Part shown: one piece after another, positions 26,212 to 35,168 of the stretch | Layout: each line of letters starts with the position of its first letter | Numbering within the stretch: the first letter of the stretch is position 1 | From: a virus | DNA: 64,000 bases | Direction: 5' to 3' (one strand) | Virus record (IMG/VR): IMGVR_UViG_3300023179_005355 | Location: 1-64,000 of that record | Position numbers and translations under genes: made by a program | The notes under the pieces: model-generated | Told to the model about the DNA's origin: nothing | Databases searched by the model: none | What the model saw: the letters and a program-made list of their open reading frames with translations, nothing else

Positions 26212-26981
26212 ATTTTATTACTGGGCATTTTTTCAAATCGATCTGTGACTATGTCTTAGATGAACATGGCTTTCGAGAAAACCAATCTGTAAAAAGTAAT
26301 AATTGTCCAACATTTTTTGTTAAAACAGACTATATTCATTTATTTTTTAATAGTAATCAATTACCTAATTATGAATTTAATTTAATTACTCACAATAGTG
26401 ATCATGGTATCAACCATAATCATAAACACTATTTAGAGTATTCTTATCTAAAAACGTGGTATGCTCAAAACGTTGACTATGCTCATTCTAAATTAGTTCC
26501 CATACCAATAGGTATAGCCAATATCGAATGGCCACACGGTGATGTAGATATATTACAAAACACCTTCAATATTAATTATAATAAAGAGTTTATATTATAT
26601 GCTAACTTTAATGTACACACAAATCTAAAACAGCGAAGTTTGTGTTTACAAAATATAGATTCACAATATTTTGAAAACAATATATCTTTTCATGAATATA
26701 CAACAAAACTAGCTAAGACTTATTTTAATGTATGTCCACTCGGGAACGGAATAGACTCCCATAGAATTTGGGAATCCTTATATTTAAAAGCAATACCGAT
26801 TGCAGAAAACACATATAATATTAGATATCTCAAAGAGAAACACCAATTACCTATTTATACTATAGAGCATTGGAGTGATATTAAAAATATACACTTCACG
26901 CCAGAACTGTATAACTCTTTATGGCATAATTTTGACTCTAATCAATTAGACGCAAACGTATTTAAGGAGACCATAATATAA
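26208..26981 (+). CDS. exostosin-like glycosyltransferase
   Basis: A 257-residue protein. KLVPIPIGIANIEWPHGD (about 99-116), then FNVCPLGNGIDSHRIWESLY near 177, match the nucleotide-sugar binding half of exostosin/GT47-type proteins, where the 'C-P-x-GxGxDxxRxWE' motif binds UDP-sugar. It is a GT-B-like single-domain version. The ATG overlaps the previous stop (ATGA). Donor and acceptor unknown. Confidence 0.65.
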   Translation: MNFITGHFFKSICDYVLDEHGFRENQSVKSNNCPTFFVKTDYIHLFFNSNQLPNYEFNLITHNSDHGINHNHKHYLEYSYLKTWYAQNVDYAHSKLVPIPIGIANIEWPHGDVDILQNTFNINYNKEFILYANFNVHTNLKQRSLCLQNIDSQYFENNISFHEYTTKLAKTYFNVCPLGNGIDSHRIWESLYLKAIPIAENTYNIRYLKEKHQLPIYTIEHWSDIKNIHFTPELYNSLWHNFDSNQLDANVFKETII

Positions 26982-27553
26982 ATCATTTTTATTATGATCG
27001 CAATAAATTTCCAGAGAACTGGTTCACGTTTCCTATGCTATACACATCTTTTGTTCATAGACTAAATGATGGCGGATCAATAGTAGAAATAGGCAGTTAT
27101 AAAGGACAAAGTACAGCATATATGGCAGTAGAGATAGCTAATTCTAATAAAACCATAGAATTCTATGCCATAGATACTTGGGAAGGATCAGCTGAAAACA
27201 TTGATAAATCATCCCCGCATTTTAACACTAATATTAGTGAGCTATACTCTACTTATCTTAATAATACATCAAGCGTAAGCCAATATATTCGTAATATAAA
27301 ATCTAACTCAATAGAAGCATCAAAATTATTTGAGAACGAATCTGTTGATATAGTTTTTATAGATGCTTGTCACGAATATAGCTGTGTTCATGAAGATATA
27401 TTAGCATGGCTACCTAAAGTTAAGAAGGGTGGAATATTGGCTGGACATGACTATAATCACGGATGGCCTGGAGTTAATACTGCTGTTAACGAAATACTAG
27501 GTGTTCACAATATTAAAACTCAAGAATATTGTTGGATCTATGAGGTGAAATAA
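26978..27553 (+). CDS. class I SAM-dependent methyltransferase
   Basis: The core is a Methyltransf_24-like enzyme: VEIGSYKGQSTAYMA, YAIDTWEG, VDIVFIDACHEY and GGILAGHDY. The first ATG is at 27035 (172 residues). The frame is open back to 26978, and the extra residues NHFYYDRNKFPENWFTFP look native to the family. A perfect AAGGAGA (26964-26970) sits 7 bases before an ATA codon at 26978, overlapping the previous stop. I therefore mark 26978 as a possible ATA start; 27035 is the conservative alternative. Probably modifies a sugar or nucleotide-sugar product of the block. Confidence 0.65.
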   Translation: MNHFYYDRNKFPENWFTFPMLYTSFVHRLNDGGSIVEIGSYKGQSTAYMAVEIANSNKTIEFYAIDTWEGSAENIDKSSPHFNTNISELYSTYLNNTSSVSQYIRNIKSNSIEASKLFENESVDIVFIDACHEYSCVHEDILAWLPKVKKGGILAGHDYNHGWPGVNTAVNEILGVHNIKTQEYCWIYEVK

Positions 27554-28206
27554 TGAAATATCATACAATAATTACTTGTATTAATTTTGTAGATTACCTA
27601 GAATTTGTCTACTCCTACAATAAAGATATTATTCATAATTTAAGTATTTTATCATCAACCTCAGATAAAGATACAGAAAAATTTTGTTTAAACAATAATA
27701 TCTTTTTATACCAAACAGATACATTTTTTAAAAATAACAACCCTCTTAATAGAGCCGCAGCAACCAATGAATTTTTATTAACCCATCCAGAAAGATTTCA
27801 AGATGATGATTGGATTTTATTTACAGATGCAGATATTATTTTTACAGATCCTATTAATCGTATAAAGTCTTTGTTAGATGATAAGTTAATTAACGAAAGC
27901 AACATAGTCTCTTGTCCGCGTAAAATTTACAATAACCATACGGACTATCCTAATGGGGATAATACCGTAGAAAATATTGGTTTTTTTGGGTATTTTCAAT
28001 TCTTTCATAAGAATATCATAATGCCCGAATTACAAAACAAAATATATCCTTTGCCAGAGAATATTGATGTTTCACAGCATGATATGATGTTTGTATCAAA
28101 ATACTGGCAAAATAAACCAAACAAAAAAATTTATCTACCAGATGTATATGCTGTACATTGTGGTTTAATAGGCACCCACTGGCAAGGAAGAAAGCATGAC
28201 CGATAA
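27553..28206 (+). CDS. putative glycosyltransferase with DxD
   Basis: A 217-residue protein. The metal site is WILFTDADIIFTDP (about 87-100), with a Rossmann-type N-terminus (YHTIITCINF) and a late SQHDMMFV motif. The context and motif layout fit a short GT-A enzyme. It overlaps its neighbours by 1 and 11 bases. Confidence 0.65.
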   Translation: MKYHTIITCINFVDYLEFVYSYNKDIIHNLSILSSTSDKDTEKFCLNNNIFLYQTDTFFKNNNPLNRAAATNEFLLTHPERFQDDDWILFTDADIIFTDPINRIKSLLDDKLINESNIVSCPRKIYNNHTDYPNGDNTVENIGFFGYFQFFHKNIIMPELQNKIYPLPENIDVSQHDMMFVSKYWQNKPNKKIYLPDVYAVHCGLIGTHWQGRKHDR

Positions 28207-28930
28207 TTATAAGTGTTCATTATTTTGTTCTCTCTATAAAGGAGAAAAATTTATTGACGGCTACCTATACGATGTTCTCAGACAGTCTATTTTTGAAAAT
28301 ATTGAATTTATTTTTTTAGATTGTAATTCTCCAGAATCAGAACACAGATATATCGAACCATTAGTAAAAAGATATGAGAATATCAAATATTATAGACTAG
28401 ATTCAGATCCTGGACTGTATGCTGGTTGGAATAAAGCTATTCAATTATGTACAGCTCCTATAATTGGCAACTGGAATATAGATGATCGAAAAAACATACA
28501 CAGTACAGAAATTTTACTTAAAGCTTTTGAAAGAGATGATTTACTGGATATTGCATATGGAATCACTTATATATCTAATATTGCTAATGAAAAATATGAA
28601 GACAATACATATGATTCGATCTATCCTTGTTTGCCACACTCATTTAATAATCTATTCCTAAACAATAGTCCTCACTGTATGCCTCTATGGAAAAAGAATT
28701 TGCATGATAGATTTGGTTGGTTCGATGAAAACTATAAGACGGCTTCCGATGGAGATATGTGGTTGCGTTGTGCGGTCGGAGGTGCTAGAATAAAGATGGT
28801 CAACCACCCGGTTGGCCTTTACTATCACAATCCTACTGGTAGGTCAACAAATCCAGAGCATCTACAGCAAATGATTGATGAAGTAAATAGTATGAGACAA
28901 AAATATATTGGATATTTTAAAAATGGTTGA
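28196..28930 (+). CDS. GT2-family glycosyltransferase
   Basis: A 244-residue protein. It has the GT2 pattern CSLYKGEKFIDGYL, EFIFLDCNSPES, the acidic GNWNIDDRKN (about 97-106) in place of DxD, and the catalytic-base region KTASDGDMWLRCA near 179. It may extend a surface glycan. It overlaps the previous gene by 11 bases. Confidence 0.75.
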   Translation: MTDNYKCSLFCSLYKGEKFIDGYLYDVLRQSIFENIEFIFLDCNSPESEHRYIEPLVKRYENIKYYRLDSDPGLYAGWNKAIQLCTAPIIGNWNIDDRKNIHSTEILLKAFERDDLLDIAYGITYISNIANEKYEDNTYDSIYPCLPHSFNNLFLNNSPHCMPLWKKNLHDRFGWFDENYKTASDGDMWLRCAVGGARIKMVNHPVGLYYHNPTGRSTNPEHLQQMIDEVNSMRQKYIGYFKNG

Positions 28931-29066
28931 AATTATATTAATGTTCTTGGCTTTGGCAATTGTATTTGGTATGGTCGATGGTCAATATAGGCTTAGTGAT
29001 AGGTCTAGTTGTAGTAGGCTATATTCATCAAAAAATTTATTTACTTTTTTATTTACCGATAATTAA
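28923..29066 (+). CDS. small membrane peptide, possibly the severed N-terminus of the next gene
   Basis: A 47-codon frame beginning MVEIILMFLALAIVFG, a single hydrophobic helix, then polar residues to a TAA. It overlaps the end of the GT2 gene. At 28971-28983 the motif ATGGTC occurs twice, separated by one G. Removing one 7-base copy would put this helix in frame with a second hydrophobic segment and the following enzyme. It may thus be a genuine mini-protein or a frameshifted leader. Confidence 0.35.
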   Translation: MVEIILMFLALAIVFGMVDGQYRLSDRSSCSRLYSSKNLFTFLFTDN

Positions 29067-29079
29067 TTTTACTAAACTT

Positions 29080-29610
29080 ATGAACAGACTCCAAAATCAA
29101 AGAGTTTATTTGGCCGGTGCGATGGATAGGGTTGCTGACAGGGGTGCGACTTGGAGAGATAATATTACGCCGTTTTTGGAAGAAATGGGTGTTGTAGTTT
29201 TCAATCCTATAACAAAACCCACTAACACAGGGATGGAAGATAGAGATTCTCATGTTGTTAAAACTAAACTAAAGCAAAAAGAACGATATGACGAATTATC
29301 AGAAATGATGAAAGTTATTCGTAGGGTGGATTTAAGACTCGTAGACATTAGTGATTTTTTAATAGTTAATCTAAATCTAGATATTCATCCTTGCGGCACA
29401 TATGAAGAAATTTTTTGGGCTAATCGACAAAAAAAACCAATAATCATTCATATGGAGCAAGGCAAAATCAATGCCCCAGACTGGTTGTTCGGCACCATTC
29501 CTCATCAAACCATTTTTTCTTCATGGGGTGATATAAAGGACTATCTGTCTCATATTAATACTTCCGAAAATATAGACACATACAAACGATGGTATTTTTT
29601 TTCGGTTTAA
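29080..29610 (+). CDS. nucleoside 2-deoxyribosyltransferase-like protein
   Basis: A 176-residue protein. VYLAGAMD (about 9-16), GATWRDNITPFLEEMG, VVVFNPITKP and the late VDISDFLIVNLN then CGTYEEIFWANRQKKPIIIH fit the nucleoside 2-deoxyribosyltransferase superfamily, with Glu of the 'GTxxE' motif as probable nucleophile. Such enzymes swap bases on deoxyribose or hydrolyse nucleotides. The neighbouring GMP reductase suggests nucleotide-pool work. The frame is open upstream through a hydrophobic stretch (from 28978), so a membrane-anchored longer form is possible. Confidence 0.65.
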   Translation: MNRLQNQRVYLAGAMDRVADRGATWRDNITPFLEEMGVVVFNPITKPTNTGMEDRDSHVVKTKLKQKERYDELSEMMKVIRRVDLRLVDISDFLIVNLNLDIHPCGTYEEIFWANRQKKPIIIHMEQGKINAPDWLFGTIPHQTIFSSWGDIKDYLSHINTSENIDTYKRWYFFSV

Positions 29611-29611
29611 T

Positions 29612-29815
29612 ATGCCCAAATACTATGTTAAATCTGGTCAGATAAAATATATTATAGATTGTAATGACCCAATATCTGCAATCTTATCCGCTCTTTATCA
29701 TTTTAAAGGCCGGGGTATGATCACCGGACCCAAAATTTGTGTTAGCGAATGTGGATTTGATAGCCATCAAACATGGAAGTGTTATAATACAGACGAGTTT
29801 TTAAAGAAAATATAA
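29612..29815 (+). CDS. uncharacterised small protein
   Basis: A 67-residue protein starting MPKYYVKSGQIKYIIDC, with two further cysteines in CVSECGF. The beginning resembles a small beta-sheet protein found beside nucleotide genes in other phages; no function known. It is packed between the deoxyribosyltransferase-like gene and the GMP reductase with 1-2 base gaps. Confidence 0.55.
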   Translation: MPKYYVKSGQIKYIIDCNDPISAILSALYHFKGRGMITGPKICVSECGFDSHQTWKCYNTDEFLKKI

Positions 29816-29817
29816 CT

Positions 29818-30918
29818 ATGCAAAAAATTATTGATGAACTTAAGCTTGATTTTGATGATGTTTTAATAGTACCTCAAAGATCAACACTGACTAGTCGTTC
29901 AGAAATTCATTTGGAACGCACATTTAATTTTTATCATTCTCCCAGACAATGGACGGGAATACCCATTATGTGTGCGAATATGAGTTTCTGCTCATTTGGA
30001 TTAGCTCAAGAACTGGCAAAACTAAAAATGATAGCCTGTTTACACAAGTATCATTCGGTTGATAGTTTGTTGCAGTATTTTACCGACCATCCTAATAATC
30101 TTGACTATACTTTTGTCTCTATTGGATACAAGAAAAGCGACCTCAATCACCTGCTAGAACTCAAGGACAAACTTGGAAAACAACCTAATATTTGCATAGA
30201 TGTTCCTAATGGACACATGGATGTGTTTGTAAAATATTGCAAAAAAGTTAGGGATCAATTCTCTGAGTCTATTATCATAGCTGGTAATGTTACGAATACC
30301 TCATCTACTCAGGAATTATTGATATATGGTGGTGTTGATATTGTAAAAACCGGAATAGGAGGAGGGTCAGCTTGTACTACAAGGTTCTTGACAGGCTGCG
30401 GAGTGCCTCAATTGTCCTGTTGTTTAGAAAATGCCTATGTAGCCCACGGTCTTCAAAACGGAGCTAAAAAGCTTGGATTAATATGTTCTGATGGAGGACA
30501 TAGAACTGTTGGAGATGTATGTAAGGCTTTATGTGCTGGTAGTGACTTTGTGATGCTCGGAGGATATTTTGCTGGTAGCGAGCCGTGCGAAGGAGAGTGG
30601 GAATTAGGCGGAGATTATTCAACAATAGTTGGAACTGATAAAAAAACCAAGGGCAGATTTACGTATTATGGGATGAGCACGCATCATTCACAAGACACAT
30701 TTGAAGATGGAACAAAAGACTACAGAGCATCCGAAGGAACAAAAATAACAGTTAATTACAAAGGAACAATCGGTGAAGTTACGCAAGAGTTATTGGGAGG
30801 AATCCGCTCATGTTGTTGCTATGTAGGAGCCTCTCATATCAAATACATGGCTAAATGCAGCCAATTCTGTAAAGTCAATAAAATACATAATAACAACAAT
30901 CCAATTTTAGGTGTTTAA
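29818..30918 (+). CDS. guaC: GMP reductase (IMPDH/GMPR family)
   Basis: A 366-residue TIM barrel. DFDDVLIVPQRS at the start and the catalytic loop GIGGGSACTTR with Cys186 are family hallmarks. SDGGHRTVGDVCKAL and FVMLGGYFAGS are the phosphate sites. There are no CBS domains, and the length is near GMPR (about 345) rather than IMPDH (about 490). GMPR converts GMP to IMP with NADPH, feeding adenine nucleotides. It overlaps the next gene by one base. A phage copy fits a need to turn host G into A for an AT-rich genome (inference). Confidence 0.85.
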   Translation: MQKIIDELKLDFDDVLIVPQRSTLTSRSEIHLERTFNFYHSPRQWTGIPIMCANMSFCSFGLAQELAKLKMIACLHKYHSVDSLLQYFTDHPNNLDYTFVSIGYKKSDLNHLLELKDKLGKQPNICIDVPNGHMDVFVKYCKKVRDQFSESIIIAGNVTNTSSTQELLIYGGVDIVKTGIGGGSACTTRFLTGCGVPQLSCCLENAYVAHGLQNGAKKLGLICSDGGHRTVGDVCKALCAGSDFVMLGGYFAGSEPCEGEWELGGDYSTIVGTDKKTKGRFTYYGMSTHHSQDTFEDGTKDYRASEGTKITVNYKGTIGEVTQELLGGIRSCCCYVGASHIKYMAKCSQFCKVNKIHNNNNPILGV

Positions 30919-31985
30919 TGAATATTAACTTAGCAGCGCCCATAAACAGTACCGGCTACGGTATTGCTTCATTTAATATAATTAAGGCTTTAAACGCATC
31001 GGGAAATACAATATCTTATTTTCCTATAGGACAACCTTCAGTCGAGTCTCAATCAGATCATGACTATGTAATACAAATATTAAAGCAAAGATATTTATGT
31101 GATATCAATGCGCCCTTTCTTAAAATTTGGCACCAATTTGATTTATTAGAACACGTTGGTCGTGGAAAATATTTTGCTTTTCCTTTTTTTGAATTAGACA
31201 CTTTTAATGATATAGAAATCAATAGTCTTAGAGTCCCCAATGGAATTTTCGCTACCAGTAAATGGGCAGCAAATATAATATCCAATCACGTTAATACTCC
31301 TACATTTGTGGCTCCGCTAGGGGTGGACTTGTCTTTATTCGATCCGGTCAAATATAACAATGTTTCACCATCATCAGATAAATATGTGTTTATCAACATA
31401 GGAAAATGGGAAGTTCGTAAAGGTCATGATATTTTATTAGAATTATTTACGAATGCTTTTCCAAATAATAATAATGTAGAATTATGGATTTTAGCTTCAG
31501 AAACAACAAATTCCTATTCTTCACCGACAGAAATACAGCAATGGAAAAATATGTATAAACACGATAATATAAAAATATTTTCAGGTTTTAATAATCACGC
31601 AGATATTGCAAAATTAATTTCTCAAGCTAATTGTGGAATTTTTCCTTCTAGAGCAGAGGGTTGGAATATGGAGCTATTAGAGTGTATGGCTATGAACAAG
31701 CCGGTTATCGCGACTAATTACTCTGCCCATACTGAATTTTGTAATACGGACAACTCATATTTAGTAGATATCCTAAATACTGAAAAGGCTAATGATGGTA
31801 AGGCTTTTGTTGGCCAAGGTAATTGGGCTAAAATTGGAGCTTCAGAAAAAGACCAGTTTATAGACCACATGCGATATATGGTCAATAATAACATAGTTAA
31901 TAATAATGCTGGTGTAAATACAGCTAGACAACTTTCCTGGACTAATACAGCACAAACCATTTTAAATCATATTAACGGTAATTAA
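30918..31985 (+). CDS. GT4-family glycosyltransferase
   Basis: A 355-residue GT-B enzyme. An N-terminal STGYGIASFNI acceptor loop is followed by the donor-binding half: FINIGKWEVRKGHDILLE (about 156-173), and FPSRAEGWNMELLECMAMNKPVI near 237 with the E-x7-E motif. It closes the sugar block begun at 23276. Donor sugar unknown. Confidence 0.8.
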   Translation: MNINLAAPINSTGYGIASFNIIKALNASGNTISYFPIGQPSVESQSDHDYVIQILKQRYLCDINAPFLKIWHQFDLLEHVGRGKYFAFPFFELDTFNDIEINSLRVPNGIFATSKWAANIISNHVNTPTFVAPLGVDLSLFDPVKYNNVSPSSDKYVFINIGKWEVRKGHDILLELFTNAFPNNNNVELWILASETTNSYSSPTEIQQWKNMYKHDNIKIFSGFNNHADIAKLISQANCGIFPSRAEGWNMELLECMAMNKPVIATNYSAHTEFCNTDNSYLVDILNTEKANDGKAFVGQGNWAKIGASEKDQFIDHMRYMVNNNIVNNNAGVNTARQLSWTNTAQTILNHINGN

Positions 31986-31987
31986 TT

Positions 31988-32524
31988 ATGCCAATTCCTA
32001 AGCCAAATTCAGATGAAAAATCTAAAGATTTTGTTGCTCGTTGCATGAGTAATGAAACAATGCAAAAAGAATATCCAGACTCAGGACAAAGAGTGGCTAT
32101 CTGTCTTGGTCAAACAAAGTCATCCCTTATAGAGCAGGTCTGTGAAATTTTAAATTACTCTGATGCGACCCAAGATGAAGACGGCGAAGAATTAACAAAA
32201 TCAAATTTAGTAATACCAAATGATAATGATTATGTAGATATTGCCGAGCTGACAGAGGAATTCGATCTATATGCAATATCATCCGAATATCAAGGTCGTA
32301 AAGTAACTTTAAATAAACCCTTTAGAACTCCGGGTGGGCCTAAAAAATTTAGCGTATATGTTAAAAACGAAAAGGGTAATGTTGTAAAAGTTAATTTTGG
32401 TGATCCAAACATGAAAATTAAGAAGAATATCCCAGAACGACGAAAAAGTTTTAGAGCCAGACACAACTGCGATAATCCGGGACCAAAGTGGAAAGCAAGA
32501 TATTGGTCTTGCAGAGCATGGTGA
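31988..32524 (+). CDS. conserved phage protein with ARHNC...RYWSCRAW end
   Basis: A 178-residue protein. About 1-45 (DFVARCMSN, DSGQRVAICLGQ) form a small domain seen at the front of several phage head proteins. About 105-178 run through GRKVTLNKPFRTPGG to a C-terminal motif with ARHNCDNPGPKWKARYW, a recurring phage signature with paired Cys. I do not know its function. Location before the ferritin-like and charged structural-type genes suggests a head-associated role. Confidence 0.6.
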   Translation: MPIPKPNSDEKSKDFVARCMSNETMQKEYPDSGQRVAICLGQTKSSLIEQVCEILNYSDATQDEDGEELTKSNLVIPNDNDYVDIAELTEEFDLYAISSEYQGRKVTLNKPFRTPGGPKKFSVYVKNEKGNVVKVNFGDPNMKIKKNIPERRKSFRARHNCDNPGPKWKARYWSCRAW

Positions 32525-32540
32525 TAGGAGTAATTATACG

Positions 32541-33104
32541 ATGTCTTTAAAAAGTTTAGAAGAATTAATTAAGGAACAACAGAACATGAATCATGAAAAA
32601 ACAAAAGCTGCTGAATATGTAGCAGATGAAACCTTTAAGAATATGGCTCAAGATTCAGTTATTGAATTACTGAAAGAAGCTCTTGTTATTCACTGGGAAC
32701 AAACACAAATGCTTACTGCAATAGGTGAGCATCTTGATAGGTGGGGCTATAAAAAAATAGCAGATATTATCAAGAAAGATGCAGAAGAAGAGCATGACCA
32801 TGCCAGAATAGTTTTAAATAGGCTAGAGTTTTTTGACACTACAGTGGTCTACAATGCTCCTCAAGTAGTGTGGCCCAGACATGATATGTTAGGTATATTA
32901 AATGCAATATTAGCTTCGGTGGTTAAAGCTGCTGTAAACGAAAGAGCACTCATAACGTCTGCTAGAAATGCTGGAGATGAACTTACGGCTAATATAACGA
33001 TACCTTTGCTACAGGGGTCTGAGAAAGGCATCATAGAGATGCAAGCATATCTGAAACAAGCAGAACAAATGAGTCTACAAAACTTTTTAAGCATTTTAGT
33101 ATAA
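32541..33104 (+). CDS. ferritin/bacterioferritin-like diiron protein
   Basis: A 187-residue all-helical protein. RWGYKKIADIIKKDAEEEHDHARIVLNRL (about 67-95) matches bacterioferritin helix B with the E84-x-x-H87 iron pair and the WG spacing. The first Glu (helix A, near 46-53) is ambiguous. The second E-x-x-H, expected near SEKGIIEMQAYL, lacks the His, so a full ferroxidase site is doubtful. Possible roles: iron or DNA protection (Dps-like), or a structural use of the fold. AGGAG precedes the ATG. Confidence 0.65.
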   Translation: MSLKSLEELIKEQQNMNHEKTKAAEYVADETFKNMAQDSVIELLKEALVIHWEQTQMLTAIGEHLDRWGYKKIADIIKKDAEEEHDHARIVLNRLEFFDTTVVYNAPQVVWPRHDMLGILNAILASVVKAAVNERALITSARNAGDELTANITIPLLQGSEKGIIEMQAYLKQAEQMSLQNFLSILV

Positions 33105-33127
33105 ATAAAGAATAAGGAGTTTTACCA

Positions 33128-33733
33128 ATGAGCAGATTTCATGATCTTTTAAATTCACTTAATGAAAGCATTAAAGCAAGCATGGGCTGTGGAGGTAACT
33201 GTGGAGAATATGAACACGATATGGAAACAGAGGATTCTTCTACTGAACAGCGCAAAGAAGATTTAGAAGATGAATTAGAACTAGAAATGATTAAGAGAAA
33301 GCTCAAAGAACTCCGAAAAACTAAAGCAGAAGACGGAGATTTTCTCGAAGTAGAAGACATGGAAGTCGAAACCATTGAGCAAGAAATGATGGAGTATAAG
33401 AAAGACTTTTATGAGATGAGCGTCGGCTCTATCAGAGCCATCATGACTCATGCTCAAGAGATTTTAGCAGCATTGGAAAACCCATCGGTATCAGAGAACT
33501 TGACAGAGAGCTGGTTACAGGGTAAAATCGCCATTACTGAGGATTACATGCGTACTATTCACGATTTTGTCATGTTTGTCTCAGACGCTGCCGATACTAA
33601 GTCTGCGGAGCGACCTGGATTATGGGAAAATATTCGTAAAAAGAAAGAACGCATGGGCAAGAAATATCGACCAGCAAAACCTGGAGATAAGGACCGTCCA
33701 GATTCTGATCAGTGGAAAAAGTTAACTAAGTAA
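33128..33733 (+). CDS. charged phage structural-type protein
   Basis: A 201-residue protein. Residues 35-90 are Glu/Lys-rich coiled coil. About 97-145 (GSIRAIMTHAQEILAALE, then ENLTESWLQGKIAITEDYM) and the tail GLWENIRKKKERMGKKYR match a segment widespread in T4-like and cyanophage virion or prohead proteins. A CGGNCGEYE cluster lies near 21. AAGGAG precedes the ATG, and TATAAATA (33100-33107) lies just upstream. Likely head or scaffold related. Confidence 0.6.
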   Translation: MSRFHDLLNSLNESIKASMGCGGNCGEYEHDMETEDSSTEQRKEDLEDELELEMIKRKLKELRKTKAEDGDFLEVEDMEVETIEQEMMEYKKDFYEMSVGSIRAIMTHAQEILAALENPSVSENLTESWLQGKIAITEDYMRTIHDFVMFVSDAADTKSAERPGLWENIRKKKERMGKKYRPAKPGDKDRPDSDQWKKLTK

Positions 33734-33767
33734 TTTTCAAGTTTTAGGATTCTAAAAAGGACACATA

Positions 33768-34367
33768 ATGCAAAGAACATATGACAGTTTGGACTCGTAT
33801 ATAAATTTAGCTAAAAAAACGATTGCGAAATTTGGACCAAGATTTTATAATGGTCTGTCGGCAGAAATGTTAAAAAATACAGATGCGGTATCAGATGTTG
33901 CTACCGCTATCATGTATGCAGATTGGCGCTTTGATCCTAATAGGTCTGGTAAAAGCGGACAAAAGAAAACTCTATATTCTTATCGTAATCAATGTGCTAT
34001 ATGGGCTATTAAAACCTATGTAACTAATAAATATAAAAAGCATATTGATACAAATATTAGCTTAAACTTCAGCGAAGATGGTGCTGACTCTTCTTTTTAT
34101 TCCTCTATACCCGATAATAAGGCAGCAGACCCAGTAGATGTGCTGATTGCTAAGGAAGAATCAGAGTGCTTGAGTACAAACATAGATCAATTGCTGAATA
34201 ATAGTATCTTGTCCGAAAAACAAAAAATACAAATTAAAATGTATTATCTAGAAAATCATACGTTGTCTTATATTGGTAAAAAGTTTGGAGTGTCTAGAGA
34301 AGCTATTCGACAAAACATTAAACGAGCACTGGATATTATTAGATCTTATGATAAATGCACAGCTTAG
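33768..34367 (+). CDS. sigma factor, T4 gp55-like / sigma-70 family
   Basis: A 199-residue protein. Region 2 is visible in WRFDPNRSGKSGQ then LYSYRNQCAIWAIKTYV (about 62-92). Region 4 helix-turn-helix is in SEKQKIQIKMYYLENHTL then YIGKKFGVSREAIRQNIKRAL (about 146-187). The spacing and small size resemble the late sigma gp55. It would redirect host RNA polymerase to late promoters. AAAGGA precedes the ATG. The end overlaps the next gene by 20 bases. Confidence 0.8.
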   Translation: MQRTYDSLDSYINLAKKTIAKFGPRFYNGLSAEMLKNTDAVSDVATAIMYADWRFDPNRSGKSGQKKTLYSYRNQCAIWAIKTYVTNKYKKHIDTNISLNFSEDGADSSFYSSIPDNKAADPVDVLIAKEESECLSTNIDQLLNNSILSEKQKIQIKMYYLENHTLSYIGKKFGVSREAIRQNIKRALDIIRSYDKCTA

Positions 34368-34701
34368 TCTCATTGTACCAATATTTATACCATCACTTAA
34401 TACATATCAGATACTTTCAACAATAGACTATGATATCAATTTTCCGTCTATTGAAATATCTGTGAATCAAAACATAGACGAGACTATACCAGTATTACTG
34501 AGTAGGTATTTGAAAGAATCTGATGGGGTTACGCCCAAATTAACTGATGTTAAAATAGATGACATATTAACTATTTATTATTTATGTTTTGTTAACTATG
34601 AAATAAAAACTATCAACGGAGTGCTAAAAAATATAGATGTCAATACAAACATATTTCCATCGAATGCTAAAAAAATTATTTCGCTCCTCGTCAAATCATA
34701 A
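34348..34701 (+). CDS. uncharacterised protein
   Basis: A 117-residue protein from ATG 34348, inside the end of the sigma gene; an earlier in-frame start at 34273 would overlap more. Ile- and Asn-rich with no recognised motif. Co-translation with the sigma factor hints at a transcription-linked role such as co-activator, but nothing in sequence proves this. Confidence 0.5.
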   Translation: MINAQLSLIVPIFIPSLNTYQILSTIDYDINFPSIEISVNQNIDETIPVLLSRYLKESDGVTPKLTDVKIDDILTIYYLCFVNYEIKTINGVLKNIDVNTNIFPSNAKKIISLLVKS

Positions 34702-35077
34702 AGAAGATGGGGAACTATCAATAAATAATAATGTCATAATAAATAATATCCACACTCTTAGCATAGTCCTGCATCCAAATGATAACGTAGATATTATTAT
34801 GATGCATCCAAATTTAGAGAACTTGTCATTAACAGAAATTGCTTTTGAGGCAGAAAAATTTGCTGAGTTATTAGTTTATATAACCAATCCTTTAGTAGAA
34901 CCGAAATTATTGACGACTATAACAAATAAAACAAAGAAAAAAGATACGACCACCAAAGAGCATTTATTCTACGATAATGTAATTACCTACTATCGCTTAG
35001 TAAAAGCCGAATTCGAAAAAAACCTAGGTGATAATGGTCCCGTAGTCAGGCCAAGAGCAGCGTTTAGTCTGAAATAG
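34664..35077 (+). CDS. uncharacterised protein
   Basis: A 137-residue protein; ATG 34664 (MLKKLFRSSS) is favoured, with 34637 as an alternative. The middle carries VLHPNDNVDIIM, ENLSLTEIAFEAEKFAELLVYI and a basic KTKKKDTT stretch, and the end is DNGPVVRPRAAF. No family recognised. It overlaps the previous gene by 38 bases and precedes a 91-base gap. Confidence 0.5.
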   Translation: MLKKLFRSSSNHKEDGELSINNNVIINNIHTLSIVLHPNDNVDIIMMHPNLENLSLTEIAFEAEKFAELLVYITNPLVEPKLLTTITNKTKKKDTTTKEHLFYDNVITYYRLVKAEFEKNLGDNGPVVRPRAAFSLK

Positions 35078-35168
35078 CTCTTGTTTATTGGCCAAGTTTT
35101 CCTTACTATATTGTGGGTGTATAGTATAGTATATCTGTCTGTTCTTACCTAAGAAATAAGTATCAACT

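Noticed and set aside
29080-30918. DNA base-hypermodification pathway
   Set aside because: A deoxyribosyltransferase-like gene and GMP reductase are present, but no PurZ, GTP cyclohydrolase, QueC-type or base-transferase genes are seen.
33100-33107. TATAAATA, a T4-type late promoter, before the structural-type gene (also at 14696, 37530 and inside the gene near 7892)
   Set aside because: In such AT-rich DNA this 8-mer is expected several times by chance, and copies occur inside genes; not listed as a promoter despite the gp55-like sigma factor.
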